Source of the DNA: Synchiropus splendidus
Taxonomy: Eukaryota; Chordata; Actinopteri; Syngnathiformes; Callionymidae
Assembly (NCBI RefSeq): GCF_027744825.2
Contig: NC_071349.1
Span: forward strand, 2,790,001 to 2,854,000
Reading direction: 5' to 3'
Length of the DNA stretch: 64,000 bases
The notes under the pieces: generated by a model
What the model was told of the DNA's origin: nothing
The model's database searches: none
The model's input: only the letters and a program-made list of their open reading frames with translations
Position numbers and translations under genes: made by a program
Part shown: positions 25,129-39,321 of the stretch, piece after piece
How the letters are laid out: every line of letters begins with the position of its first letter
Numbering within the stretch: position 1 is the stretch's first letter

Positions 25129-28100
25129 GGCGCTCCAGAAACAACCTTATCTCTGGCTGAAAATGCGTTTTACATATTTTGCCAAAACTTTGCAGGGAAG
25201 CTTCACAACATGAAATTTTGACATCCCACTATAGCAGAAAGGGTCTTTCTAGTAGTTGCACATCAAATCTAAGCTATCTGAAGTGTTTTTCCAAAGTTAT
25301 CAACAATCTTATGTTTGGCTTTCCGGAATCAACCTTATCGCACACTGAAAACGTGTTTTCTGCATTGTGCCATAACTTTGGAGGGAAACTTCAGAACATG
25401 AAATTTTCACGTCCAACTATAGCAGAAAGGTTCTTTCTAGTAGTTGCACATCAAATCTAAGCTGTCTGAAGTGTTTTTCGAAAGTTATCAACATTTTTAT
25501 GTTTGGCGTTCTGGAACCCACCTAATCTCAGGCTGAAAACGCGTTTTCTGCATTGTGCCATAACTTTGCAGGGAAGCTTCAGAACATGAAATTTTTACCT
25601 CCCACTATAGCAGAAAGGGTCTTTCTAGTAGTTGCACATCAAATCTAAGCTGTCTGAAGTGTTTTTCGAAAGTTATCAACATTTTTATGTTTGGCGTTCC
25701 GGAACCCACCTTATCTCAGGCTGAAAACGCGTTTTACGCATTGTGCCATAACTTTGCAGGAAAGCTTCACAACATGAAATTTTGACATCCCACTACAGCA
25801 GAAAGGGTCTTTCTAGTAGTTGCACATCAAATCTAAGCTGTCTGAAGTGTTTTTCCAAAGTTATCAACATTCTTATGTTTGGCGTTCCGGAATCGACCTT
25901 ATCTCAGGCTGAAAACGCCTTTTACACATTGTTTCATAACTTTGCCAGGAAGGATGAGAACATCAAATTTTCACCTCCCACTATAGCAGAAGGGGTTTTT
26001 CTAGTAGTTGCACATCAAATCTAAGCTGTCTGAAGTGTATTTCCAAAGTTATAAACATTTTAATGTTTGGCGTTCCGCAACCCACCTTATCTCAGCCTGA
26101 AAACGCGATTTACGCATTCTGCCATAACTTTGCAGGGAATCTTCAGAACACGAAATTTTCATATCCCACTATAGCAGATAGGGTCTTTCTAGTAGTTCCA
26201 CATCAAATCTAAGCTGACTGAAGTGTTTTTCGATAGTTTTCAACATTTTTATATTTGGCGTTCCTGAATCGACCTTATCTCAGGCGGAAAACGCGTTTTA
26301 CGCATTGCGCCATAACTTTGCAGGAAAGCTTCAGAACATGAAATTTTCAATTCCCACTAAAGCAGAAAGGGTTTTTCTCCTACTTGCACATCAAATCTAA
26401 GCTGTCTGAAGTGTTTTTCGATAGTTTTCAACATTTTTATATTTGGCGTTCCTGAATCGACCTTATCTCAGGCTGAAATCACGTTTTCTGCATTGTGCCA
26501 TAACTTTGCAGGGAAGCTTCAGAACATGAAATGTTCAACTCCCACTACAGCAGAAAGGGTCTTTCTAGTAGTTGCACGTCAAATCTAAGCTGTCTGAAGT
26601 GTTTTTCCAAAATTATCAACATTTTTATGTTTGGCATTCCAGAATCGACCTTATCTCAGGCTGAAATCACGTTTTCTGCATTGTGCCATAACTTTGCAGG
26701 GAAGCTTCAGAACATGAAATTTTCACCTCCCACTATAGCAGAAAGGATCTTTCTAGTAGTTGCACATCAAATCTAAGCTGTCTGAAGTGTTTTTTCAAAG
26801 TTATCATATTTTTATGTTTGGCGTTCCGTAATTGACCTTGTCTCAGCCTGAAAACGCGTTTTCTGCATTGTGCCATAACTTTGCAGAGAAGCTTCAGAAC
26901 ATGACATTTCAACATCCCACTATAGCAGAAAGGGTCTTTCTAGTAGTTGCACATCAAATCTAAGCTGTTTGAAGTATTTTTCGAAAGTTATCAACATTTT
27001 TATGTTTGGCGTTCCGGAATCGACCTTATCTCAGGCTGATAACGCGATTTACGCATTCTGCCATAACTTTGCAGGGAAGCTTCTGAACATGAAATTTTAA
27101 CCTCCCACTATAGCAGAAAGGGTCTTTCTAGTAGTTGCACATCAAATCTAAGCTGTTTGAAGTGTTTTTCCAAAGTTATCAACATTTTTATGTTTGGCGT
27201 ACCGGAATCAACCTTATCTCAGGCTGAAAACGCGTTTTCTGCTTTGTGGCATAACTTTGCAGGGAACCTTCAGAACATGAAATTTTCACCTCCCACTATA
27301 GCAGAAAGGGTCTTTCTAGTATTTCCACATCAAATCTAAGCTGTTTGAAGTGTTTTTCCAAAATTATCAACATTTTTATGTTTGGCGTTCCAGAATCAAC
27401 CTTATCTCACGCTGAAAACGCGTTTGACGCATTGTGCCATAACTTTGCAGGGAAGCTTCTGAACATGAAATTTTCAAATCCCACTATAGCAGAAAGGGTC
27501 TTTCTAGTAGTTGCACATCAAATCTAAGCTGTCTGAAGTGTTTTTCGATAGTTTTCAACATTTTTATATTTGGCGTTCCGTAATTGACCTTGTCTCACGC
27601 TGAAAACGCGTTTTCTGCATTGTGCCATAACTTTGCAGGGAAGCTTCAGAACATGACATTTCAACATCCCACTATAGCAGAAAGGGTCTTTCTAGTAGTT
27701 GCACATCAAATCTAAGCTGTTTGAAGTGTTTTTCGAAAGTTATCAACATTTTTATGTTTGGCGTTCCGGAATCGACCTTATCTCAGGCTGATAACGCGAT
27801 TTACGCATTCTGCCATAACTTTGCAGGGAAGCTTCTGAACATGAAATTTTCAAATCCCACTATAGCAGAAAGGGTCTTTCTAGTAGTTGCACATCAAATC
27901 TAAGCTGTCTGAAGTGTTTTTCGATAGTTTTCAACATTTTTATATTTGGCGTTCCTGAATCGACCTTATCTCAGGCTGAAAACACGTTTTCTGCATTGTG
28001 CCATAACTTTGCAGGGAAGATTCAGAACATGAAATTTTCAACTCCCACTACAGCAGAAAGGGTTTTTCTAGTAGTTGCAGGTCAAATCTAAGCTGTCTGA

Positions 28101-31100
28101 AGTGTTTTTTCAAAGTTATCATATTTTTATGTTTGGCGTTCCGTAATTGACCTTGTCTCATGCTGAAAACGCGTTTTCAGCATTGTGCCATAACTTTGCA
28201 GGGAAGCTTCAGAACATGACATTTCAACATCCCACTATAGCAGAAAGGGTCTTTCTAGTAGTTGCACATCAAATCTAAGCTGTTTGAAGTGTTTTTCGAA
28301 AGTTATCAACATTTTTATGTTTGGCGTTCGGGAACCCACCTTATCTCAGGCTGATAACGCGATTTACGCATTCTGCCATAACTTTGCAGGGAAGCTTCTG
28401 AACATGAAATTTTCAAATCCCACTATAGCAGAAAGGGTCTTTCTCGTAGTTGTGCATCAAATCTAAGCTGTGTGAAGTGTTTTTCCAAAGTTATCAACAT
28501 TTTTATGTTTGGCGTTCTGAAATCAACCTCATCTCAGGCTGAAAACGAGTTTTACGCATTGTGTCATAACTTTGCAGGGATGCTTCAGAACATGAAATGT
28601 TCGCCTCCCACTATAACAGATAGGGTCTTTCGAGGAGTTGCACATCAAATCTAAGCTGTCTGAAGTGTTTTTCCAAAGTTATCAACATTTTTATGTTTGG
28701 CGTTCAGGAACCCACCTTATCTCAGGCTGAAAACGCGTTTTCTGCATTGTGCCATAACTTTGCAGGGAAGCTTCAGAACATGAAATTTTCACTTCCCACT
28801 ATAGCAGAAAGTGTCTTTCTAGTAGTTGCACATCAAATCTAAGCTGTTTGAAGTGTTTTTCCAAAGTTAACACCATTCTTATGTTTGGCGTTCCAGAAAC
28901 AACCTTATCTCAGGCTGAAAATGCGTTTTACACAATTTGCAATAACTTTACAGGAAAGCTTCAGAACATGAAATTTTTACCTCCCACTATAGCAGAAAGG
29001 GTCTTTCTAGTAGTTGCACATCAAATCTAAGCTGTCTGAAGTGTTTTTCCAAAGTTATCAACATTTTTATGTTTGGCGTTCTGGAACCCACCTTATCTCA
29101 GGCTGAAAACGCGTTTTCTGCATTGTGCCATAACTTTGCAGGGAGACTTCAGAACATGAAATTTTCTCCTCCCACTGTAGCAGAAAGGGTCTGTCTTGTA
29201 GTTGCACATCAAATCGAAGCTGTCTGAAGTGTTTTTCAAAAGTTATCAACATTTTTATGTTTGGCGTTCCGGAACCCACCTTATCTCAGCCTGAAAACGC
29301 GTTTTACATATTTTGCCATAACTTTGCAGGGAAGCTTCAGAACATGAAATTTTCAACTCCCACTATAGCAGAAAGGGTCTTTCTAGTAGTTGCACATCAA
29401 ATCTACGCTGTCTGAAGTGTTTTTCCAAAGTTATCAATATTTTTATGTTTGGCTTTCCGGAATCGACCTTATCTCAGGCTGAAAACGCGTTTCCTGCATT
29501 GTGGCATAACTTTGCAGGGATGCTTCAGAACATGAAATTTTCACCTCCCACTGCAGCAGAAAGGGTCTTTCTAGTAGTTGCACATCAAATCTAAGCTGTC
29601 TGAAGTGTTTTTCCAAAGTTATCAACATTTTTATTTTTGGCGTTCTGGAACCCACCTTATCTCAGGCTGAAAACGCATTTTCTGCATTGTGCCATAACTT
29701 TGCAGGGCGACTTCAGAACATGAAATTTTCTCCTCCGACTATATCAGAAAGGGTCTTTCGAGTAGTTGCACATCAAATCTAAGCTGTCTGAAGTGTTTAT
29801 CGAAAGTTATCAACATTTTTATGTTTGGCGTTCCGGAACCCACCTTATCTCAGCCTGAAAACGCGTTTTACACAATTTGCCATAACTTTGCAGGAAAGCT
29901 TCAGAACATGAAATTTTTACCTCCCACTATAGCAGAAAGGGTCTTTCTAATAGTTGCACATCAAATCTAAGCTGTCTGAAGTGTTTTTCCAAAGTTATCA
30001 ACATTCTTATGTTTGGCGTTCCGGAATCAACCTTATCTCAGACTGAAAACGTGTTTTCTGCATTGTGCCATAACTTTGCAGGGAAACTTCAGAACATGAA
30101 ATTTTCACGTCCAACTATAGCAGAAAGGTTCTTTTTAGTCGTTGCACATCAAATCTAAGCTGTTTGAAGTGTTTTTCCAAAGTTATCAACATTCTTATGT
30201 TTGGCGTTCCGGAATCAACCTTATCTCAAGCTGAAAACGCGTTATATGCAATTTGCCATAACTTTGCAGGAAAGCCTCAGAACATGAAATTTTCACCTCC
30301 CACTATAGCAGAAAGGGTGTTTCTAGTAGTTGCACATCTAATCTAAGCTGTCTGTAGAGTTTTTCCTGAGTTATCAACATTTTTATGTTTGGCGTTCTGA
30401 AATCAGCCTCATCTCAGGCTGAAAACGCGTTTTACGCATTGTGCCATAACTTTGCAGGGAAGCTTCAGAACATGATATTTTCACCTCCCACTATAGCAGA
30501 AAGGGTCTTTCTCGTAGTTGCACATCAAATCTAAGCTGTCTGAAGTGTTTTTCGAAAGTTTTCAACATTTTTATGTTTGGCGTTCTGAAATCAACCTCAT
30601 CTCAGGCTGAAAACGCGTTTTACGCATTGTGTCATAACTTTGCAGGAAAGCTTCAGAACATGAATTTTTCACCTCCCACTATAGCAGAAAGGGTCTTTCT
30701 AGTAGTTGCACATCAAATCTAAGCTGTCTGAAGTGTTTTTCCAAAGTTATCTACATTTTGATGTTTGGCGTTCCGGAATCGACCTTATCTGAGGCTGAAA
30801 ACGCGTTTTCTGCATTGTGTCTTAACTTTGCAGGGAAGCTTCAGAACATGAAATTTTCACCTCCCACTATATCAGAAAGGGTATTTCTAATAGTTGCACA
30901 TCAAATCTAAGTAGTCTGAAGTGTTTTTCTAAAGTTATCAACATTCTTATGTTTGGCGTTCCGGAATCAACCTTATCTCAGACTGAAAACGTGTTTTCTG
31001 CATTGTGCCATAACTTTGCAGGGAAACTTCCTAACATGAAATTTTCACGTCCAACTATAGCAGAAAGGTTCTTTCTAGTAGTTGCACATCAAATCTAAGC

Positions 31101-31118
31101 TGTTTGAAGTGTTTTTCC

Positions 31119-31130
31119 AAAGTTCCAGAA
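31119..31130 (+). repeat. Monomer with 24-bp internal deletion
   Basis: AAAGTT is followed directly by CCAGAAACAACC. The usual intervening 24 bp, from ATCAACATTT to GGCGTT, are missing. GTT occurs at both ends of the missing piece, so slippage or end joining at a short direct repeat is plausible. Confidence 0.85.
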
Positions 31131-34100
31131 ACAACCTTATCTCAGGCTGAAAACGCGTTTTGCGCAATTTGCCATAACTTTGCAGGAAAGCCTCAGAACA
31201 TGAAATTTTCACCTCCCACTATAGCAGAAAGGGTCTTTCTAGTAGTTGCACATCAAATATAAGCTGTCTGAAGTTTTTTTCCAAAGTTATCAACATTTTT
31301 ATTTTTGGCGTTCTGGAACCCACCTTATCTCAGGCTGAAAACGCGTTTTCTGCATTGTGCCATAACTTTGCAGGGCGACTTCAGAACATGAAATTTTCTC
31401 CTCCCACTATATCAGAAAGGGTATTTCTAGTAGTTGCACATCAAATCTAAGCTGTTTGAAGTGTTTTTCCAAAGTTAACACCATTCTTATGTTTGGCGTT
31501 CCAGAAACAACCTTATCTCAGGCTGAAAACGCGTTTTACACAATTTGCCATAACTTTGCAGGAAAGCTTCAGAACATGAAATTTTTACCTCCCACTATAG
31601 CAGAAAGGGTCTTTCTCGTATTTGCACATCAATTCTAAGCTGTCTGAAGTGTTTTTCCAAAGTTATGAACATTTTTATGTTTGACGTTCTGGAACCCACC
31701 TTATCTCAGGCTGAAAACGCGTTTTCTGCATTGTGCCATAGCTTTGCAGGGAGACTTCAGAACATGAAATTTTCTCCTCCCACTATAGCAGAAAGGGTCT
31801 TTCTAGTAGTTGCACATCAAATCTAAGCTGTCTGAAGTGTTTTTCGAAAGTTATCAACATTTTTATGTTTGGCGTTCCGGAACCCACCTTATCTCAGCCT
31901 GAAAACGCGTTTTACATATTTTGCCATAACTTTGCAGGGAAGCTTCAGAACATGAAATTTTAACATCCCACTATAGCAGAAAGGGTCTTTCTAGTAGTTG
32001 CACATCAAATCTAAGATGTCTGAAGTGTTTTTCCAAAGTTATCAACATTTTTATGTTTGGCGTTCTGGAACCCACCTAATCTCAGGCTGAAAACGCGTTT
32101 TCTGCATTGTGCCATAACTTTTCAGGGAAGCTTCAGAACATGAAATGTTCGCCTCCCACTATAGCAGATAGGGTCTTTCTAGTAGTTGAACATCAAATCT
32201 AAGTTGTCTGAAGTTTTTTTCCAAAGTTATCAACATTCTTATGTTTGTCGTTCCGGAATCAACCTTATCTCAAGCTGAAAACGCGTTATACGCAATTTGC
32301 CATAACTTTGCAGGAAAGCCTCAGAACATGAAATTTTCACCTCCCACTATAGCAGAAAGGGTATTTCTAATAGTTGCACATCAAATCTAAGCTGTCTTGA
32401 CGTGTTTTTCTAAAGTTATCAACATTTTTATGTTTGGCGTTCTGAAATCAACCTCATCTCAGGCTGAAAACGCGTTTTACGCATTGTGCCATAACTTTGC
32501 AGGCAAGGTTCAGAACATGATATTTTCACCTCCCACTATAGCAGAAAGGGTCTTTCTCGTAGTTGCACATCAAATCTAAGCTGTCTGAAGTGTTTTTCGA
32601 AAGTTTTCAACATTTTTATGTTTGGTTTTCCTGAATCGACCTTATCTCATGCCGAAAACGCGTTTTCTGCATCGTGCCATAACTTTGCAGGGCAGCTTCA
32701 GAACATGAAATTTTCACCTCCCACTATAGCAGAATGGGTCTTTCCAGTAGTTGCACATCAAATCTAAGCTGTCTGATGTGTTGTTCCAAAGTTATCAACA
32801 TTTTTATGTTTGGCGTTCCGGAACTCACCTTATCTCACGCTTAAAACGCGTTTTCTGCATTGTGCCATAACTTTGCAGGGAAGCTTTAGAACATGATATT
32901 TTCACCTCCCACTATAGCAGAAAGGGTCTTTCTAGTAGTTGCACATCAAATCTAAGCTGTCTGTAGAGTTTTTCCTGAGTTATCAACATTTTTATGTTTG
33001 GCGTTCTGAAATCAACCTCATCTCAGGCTGAAAACGTGTTTTACGCATTGTGCCATAACTTTGCAGGGAAGTTTCAGAACATGATATTTTCACCTCCCAC
33101 TATAGCAGAATGGGTGTTTCTCGTAGTTGCACATCAAATCTAAACTGTCTGAAGTGTTTTTCCAAAGTTATCAACATTTTTATGTTTGGCGTTCTGGAAC
33201 CCACCTTATCTCAGGCTGAAAACGCATTTTACACATTGTGCCATACCTTTGCAGGAAAGCTTCAGAACATGAAATTTTCACCTCCCACTATAGCAGAAAG
33301 GGTCTTTCTAGCAGTTGCACATCAAATCTAAGCTGTCTGAAGTGTTTTTCCGAAGTTATTAACATTTTTATGTTTGGCGTTCCGGAATTGACCTTATGTG
33401 AGGCTGAACACGAGTTTTCTGCATTGTGCCATAACTTTGCAGGGAAGCTTCCGAACATGAAAATTTCACCTCCCACTATAGCAGAAAGGGTCTTTCTAGT
33501 AGGTGCACATCAAATCGAAGCTGTCTGAAGTGTTTTTCCAAAGTTATCAACATTTTTATGTTTGGCGTTCTGGAACCCACCTTATCTCAGGCTGAAAACG
33601 CGTTTTCTGCATTGTGCCATAACTTTGCAGGGAGACTTCAGAACATGAAATTTTTTCCTCCCACTATAGCAGAAAGGGTATTTCTAGTAGTTGCACATCA
33701 AATCTAAGTTGTCTGAAGTGTTTTTCCAAAGTTATCAACATTCTTATGTTTGGCGTTCCGGAACCCACCTTATTTCAGCCTGAAAACGCGTTTTACATAT
33801 TTTGCCATAACTTTGAGGGAAGCTTCAGAACATGAAATTTTAACATCCCACTATAGCAGAAAGGGTATTTCTAGTAGTTGCACATCAAATCTAAGTTGTC
33901 TGAAGTGTTTTTCCAAAGTGATCAACATTCTTATGTTTGGCGTTCCGGAATCGACCTTATCTCAGGCTGAAAACGCGTTTCCTGCATTGTGGCATAACTT
34001 TTCAGGGAAGCTTCAGAACATGAAATGTTCGCCTCCCATTATAGCAGATAGGGTCTTTCTAGTATTTGCATATCAAATCTAAGCTGTCTGAAGTGTTTTC

Positions 34101-34661
34101 CCAAAGTTATCAACATTTTTATGTTTGGCGTTCTGGAACCCACCTTATCTCAAGCTGAAAACGCGTTTTCTGCATTGTGCCATAACTTTGCAGGGAGACT
34201 TCAGAACATGAAATTTTCTCCTCCCACTACAGCAGAAAGGGTATTTCTAGTAGTTGCACATCAAATCTAAGCTGTCTGAAGTGTATTTCCAAAGTTATCA
34301 ACATTTTTATGTTTGGCGTTCTGGTACCCACCTTATCTCAGGCTGAAAACGCGTTTTCTTCATTGTGCCATAACTTTGCAGGGAAGCTTCGGAACATGAA
34401 ATTTTCACGTCCCACTATAGCAGAAAGGGTCGTTCTAGTAGTTGCATATCAAATCTAAGCTGTCTGAAGCGTTTTTCGAAAGTTATCAACATTTTTATGT
34501 TTGGCGTTCCGGAATCGACCTTATCTCAGGATGAAAAATCGTTTTCTGCATTGTCCCATAACTTTGCAGGGAAGCTTCAGAACATGAAATGTTCATCTCC
34601 CACTATAGCAGAAAGGGTCTTTCTAGTAGTTGCACATCAAATCTAAGCTGTCTGTACTGTA

Positions 34662-35519
34662 TTTCGAAAGTTATCAACATTTTTATGTTTGGCGTTCCGG
34701 AACCCCCCTTATCTCAGGCTGAAAACGCGTTTTCTGCATTGTGCCATAACTTTGCAGGGAAGCTTCAGAACATGAAATTTTAACCTCCCACTGTAGCAGA
34801 AAGGGTCTTTCCAGTAGTTGCACATCAAATCTAAGCTGTCTGAAGTGTTTTTCCAAAGTTATCAACATTTTTTTGTTTGGCATTCCGGAATCGACCTTAT
34901 GTCAAGCTGAAAACGCGTTTTACGCATTGTGCCATAACTTTGCAGGGAAGCTTCAGAACATGACATTTTCACCTCCCACAATAGCCGAAAGGGTCTTTCT
35001 AGTAGTTGCACATCAAATCTAAGCTGTCTGAAGTGTTTTTCGAAAGTTTTCAACATTTTTATGTTTGGTGTTCCTGAATCGACCTTATCTCAGGCCGAAA
35101 ACGCGTTTTCTGCATTGTGCCATAACTTTGCAGGGAAGCTTCAGAACATGAAATTTTAACCTCCCACTATAGCAGAATGGGTCTTTCTAGTAGTTGCACA
35201 TCAAATCTTAGCTGTCTGAAGTGTTTTTCTAAAGTTCTCAACATTTTTATGTTTGGCGTTCTGAAATCAACCTCATCTCAGGCTGAAAACGCGTTTCACG
35301 CATTGTGCCATAACTTTGCAGGGAAGCTTCAGAAAATGAAATTTTAACCTCGCACTATAGCAGAAAGGGTCTTTCTAGTAGTTGCACATCAAATCTAAGC
35401 TGTCGAAAGTGTTTTTCCAAAGTTATCAACATTTTTATGTTTGGCGTTTCGGAATCGACCTTATCTCCGGCTGAAAACGTGTTTTCTGCATTGTGCCATA
35501 ACTTTGCAGGGAAGCTTCA
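34662..35519 (+). repeat. 3761-bp-offset satellite duplication, copy 1
   Basis: Matches 38423-39280 over 858 bp with an offset of 3761 bp (20 monomers plus 1 bp). One mismatch was noted (GTCAAGCTG near 34905 versus GTCAGGCTG). Just upstream, a monomer of the AGGATGAAAAATCG type is present here but absent from the other copy, which again is a whole-monomer difference. Confidence 0.88.
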
Positions 35520-36368
35520 TAACATGAAATTTTAACCTCCCACTATAGCAGAATGGGTGTTTCTCGTAGTTGCACATCAAATCTAAACTGTCTGAAGTGT
35601 TTTTCCAAAGTTATCAACATTTTTATGTTTGGCGTTCTGGAACCCACCTTATCTCAGGCTGAAAACGCGTTTTCTGCATTGTGCCATAACTTTGCAGGGC
35701 GACTTCAGAACATCAAATTTTCTCCTCCCACTATATCAGAAAGGGTATTTCTCGTAGTTGCACATCAAATCTAAGCTGTCTGAAGTGTTTTCCCAAAGTT
35801 ATCAACATTTTTATGTTTGGCGTTCTGGAAACCACCTTATCTCAGGCTGAAAACAGGTTTTCTGCATTGTGCCATGACTTTGCAGGGAGGCTTCAGAACA
35901 TGAAATTTTCACCTCCCACTATAGCAGAAATGGTCTTTCTCGTAGTTGCACATCAAATCTAAGCTGTCTGAAGTGTTTTTCCAAAGTTATCAACATTTTT
36001 ATGTTTGGCGTTCTGAAATCAACCTCATCTCAGGCTGAAAACGAGTTTTACGCATTGTGCCATAACTTTGCAGCGAAGCTTCAGAACATGAAATTTTCAC
36101 CTCCCACTATAGCAGAAAGGGTCTTTCTCGTAGTTGCACATCAAATCTAAGCTGTCTGAAGTGTTTTTCAAAAGTTTTCAACATTTTTATGTTTGGTGTT
36201 CCTGAATCGACCTTTTCTCAGGCTGAAAACGCATTTTACACATTGTGCCATGCCTTTGCAGGAAAGCTTCAGAACATGAAATTTTCACCTCCCACTATAG
36301 CAGAAAGGGTCTTTCTAGTAGTTGCACATCAAATCTAAGCTGTCTGAAGTGTTTTTCCATAGTTATCT

Positions 36369-37179
36369 ACATTTTGATGTTTGGCGTTCCGGAATCGACC
36401 TTATCTGAGGATGAAAACGCGTTTTCTGCATTGTGCCAAAACTTTGTAGGTAAGCTCCAGAACATGAAATTTTCACCTCCCACTATAGCAGAAAGGGTCT
36501 TTCTAGTAGTTGCACATCAAATCTAAGCTGTTTGAAGTGTTTTTCCAAAGTTATCAACATTTTTATGTTTGGCGTTCCGGAATCGACCTTATCTCAGGCT
36601 GAAAACGCGTTTTACGCATTGTGCCATAACTTTGCAGGAAAGCTTCAGAACATGAAATTTTCACCTCCCACTATACCAGAAAGGGTCTTTCTAGTACTTG
36701 CACATCAAATCTAAGCTGTCTGAAGTGTTTTTCCGAAGTTATTAACATTTTTATGTTTGGCGTTCCGGAATTGACCTTATGTGAGGCTGAACACGAGTTT
36801 TCTGCATTGTGCCATAACTTTGCAGGAAAGCTTCAGAACACGAAATTTTCACCTCCCACTATACCAGAAAGGGTCTTTCTAGTACTTGCACATCAAATCT
36901 AAGCTGTCTGAAGTGTTTTTCCGAAGTTATTAACATTTTTATGTTTGGCGTTCCGGAATTGACCTTATGTGAGGCTGAACACGAGTTTTCTGCATTGTGC
37001 CATAACTTTGCAGGGAAGCTTCCGAACATGAAAATTTCACCTCCCACTATAGCAGAAAGGGTCTTTCTAGTAGGTGCACATCAAATCGAAGCTGTCTGAA
37101 GTGTTTTTCCAAAGTTATCAACATTTTTATGTTTGGCGTTCTGGAACCCACCTTATCTCAGGCTGAAAACGCGTTTTCT
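36369..37179 (+). repeat. 939/940-bp tandem duplication, unit 1
   Basis: Matches 37308-38119. The offset is 939 bp, becoming 940 bp after an extra T in the second unit's T-run near 37685. One mismatch was noted (CGAAATTTTC near 36841 versus TGAAATTTTC). The unit contains monomers with GACCTTATGTGAGGCTGAAC, also seen singly near 33390. Confidence 0.9.
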
Positions 37180-37307
37180 GCATTGTGCCATAACTTTGAG
37201 GGAAGCTTCAGAACATGAAATTTTAACATCCCACTATAGCAGAAAGGGTATTTCTAGTAGTTGCACATCAAATCTAAGTTATCTGAAGTGTATTTCCAAA
37301 GTTATCA

Positions 37308-38119
37308 ACATTTTGATGTTTGGCGTTCCGGAATCGACCTTATCTGAGGATGAAAACGCGTTTTCTGCATTGTGCCAAAACTTTGTAGGTAAGCTCCAGA
37401 ACATGAAATTTTCACCTCCCACTATAGCAGAAAGGGTCTTTCTAGTAGTTGCACATCAAATCTAAGCTGTTTGAAGTGTTTTTCCAAAGTTATCAACATT
37501 TTTATGTTTGGCGTTCCGGAATCGACCTTATCTCAGGCTGAAAACGCGTTTTACGCATTGTGCCATAACTTTGCAGGAAAGCTTCAGAACATGAAATTTT
37601 CACCTCCCACTATACCAGAAAGGGTCTTTCTAGTACTTGCACATCAAATCTAAGCTGTCTGAAGTGTTTTTCCGAAGTTATTAACATTTTTTATGTTTGG
37701 CGTTCCGGAATTGACCTTATGTGAGGCTGAACACGAGTTTTCTGCATTGTGCCATAACTTTGCAGGAAAGCTTCAGAACATGAAATTTTCACCTCCCACT
37801 ATACCAGAAAGGGTCTTTCTAGTACTTGCACATCAAATCTAAGCTGTCTGAAGTGTTTTTCCGAAGTTATTAACATTTTTATGTTTGGCGTTCCGGAATT
37901 GACCTTATGTGAGGCTGAACACGAGTTTTCTGCATTGTGCCATAACTTTGCAGGGAAGCTTCCGAACATGAAAATTTCACCTCCCACTATAGCAGAAAGG
38001 GTCTTTCTAGTAGGTGCACATCAAATCGAAGCTGTCTGAAGTGTTTTTCCAAAGTTATCAACATTTTTATGTTTGGCGTTCTGGAACCCACCTTATCTCA
38101 GGCTGAAAACGCGTTTTCT
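37308..38119 (+). repeat. 939/940-bp tandem duplication, unit 2
   Basis: Second unit of the duplication starting at 36369. It ends at a G/T difference in GCGTTTTCT(G/T)CATTG. This is the second independent five-monomer tandem duplication in the window (the other is at 15928-17831). Confidence 0.9.
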
Positions 38120-38422
38120 TCATTGTGCCATAACTTTGCAGGGAAGCTTCAGAACATGAAATTTTCACCTCCCACTATGGCAGAAAAGGTCATTCTAGTA
38201 GTTGCACATCAAATCTAAGCTGTCTTGAAGTGTTTTTCTAAAGTTTTCAACATTTTTATGTTTGGCGTTCCGGAACCCACCTTATCTCAGTCTGAAAACA
38301 CGTTTTACATATTTTGCCATAACTTTGCAGGGAAGCTTCAGAACATGAAATTTTCACGTCCCACTATAGCAGAAAGGGTCGTTCTAGTAGTTGCATATCA
38401 AATCTAAGCTGTCTGAAGCGTT

Positions 38423-39280
38423 TTTCGAAAGTTATCAACATTTTTATGTTTGGCGTTCCGGAACCCCCCTTATCTCAGGCTGAAAACGCGTTTTCTGCAT
38501 TGTGCCATAACTTTGCAGGGAAGCTTCAGAACATGAAATTTTAACCTCCCACTGTAGCAGAAAGGGTCTTTCCAGTAGTTGCACATCAAATCTAAGCTGT
38601 CTGAAGTGTTTTTCCAAAGTTATCAACATTTTTTTGTTTGGCATTCCGGAATCGACCTTATGTCAGGCTGAAAACGCGTTTTACGCATTGTGCCATAACT
38701 TTGCAGGGAAGCTTCAGAACATGACATTTTCACCTCCCACAATAGCCGAAAGGGTCTTTCTAGTAGTTGCACATCAAATCTAAGCTGTCTGAAGTGTTTT
38801 TCGAAAGTTTTCAACATTTTTATGTTTGGTGTTCCTGAATCGACCTTATCTCAGGCCGAAAACGCGTTTTCTGCATTGTGCCATAACTTTGCAGGGAAGC
38901 TTCAGAACATGAAATTTTAACCTCCCACTATAGCAGAATGGGTCTTTCTAGTAGTTGCACATCAAATCTTAGCTGTCTGAAGTGTTTTTCTAAAGTTCTC
39001 AACATTTTTATGTTTGGCGTTCTGAAATCAACCTCATCTCAGGCTGAAAACGCGTTTCACGCATTGTGCCATAACTTTGCAGGGAAGCTTCAGAAAATGA
39101 AATTTTAACCTCGCACTATAGCAGAAAGGGTCTTTCTAGTAGTTGCACATCAAATCTAAGCTGTCGAAAGTGTTTTTCCAAAGTTATCAACATTTTTATG
39201 TTTGGCGTTTCGGAATCGACCTTATCTCCGGCTGAAAACGTGTTTTCTGCATTGTGCCATAACTTTGCAGGGAAGCTTCA
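38423..39280 (+). repeat. 3761-bp-offset satellite duplication, copy 2
   Basis: Second copy of 34662-35519. A more diverged relative lies at about 53594-54120, on the other side of the LINE, offset 19202 bp from the first copy. All three contain the rare ATTTTTTTGTTTGGCATTCC variant. Confidence 0.88.
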
Positions 39281-39321
39281 GAACATGAAATTTTAACCTT
39301 CCATTATAGCAGAAAAGGTCA

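Larger units (their letters stand above)
24459..34661 (+). repeat. Satellite stretch with mixed older duplications
   Basis: About 54 monomers with no long near-identical tandem unit that I could trace end to end. Shorter correspondences exist. The 21061-21370 region matches 25467-25776 with an offset of 4406 bp (23 monomers plus the truncated one). Monomers with TCTGCCATAAC and GCTGATAACGCGATTTACG recur near 22070, 27050, 27790 and 28360. Monomers with GTTAACACCATTCTTATG recur near 28866 and 31474. A monomer with a 24-bp deletion lies at 31124/31125. No gene is visible. Confidence 0.8.
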
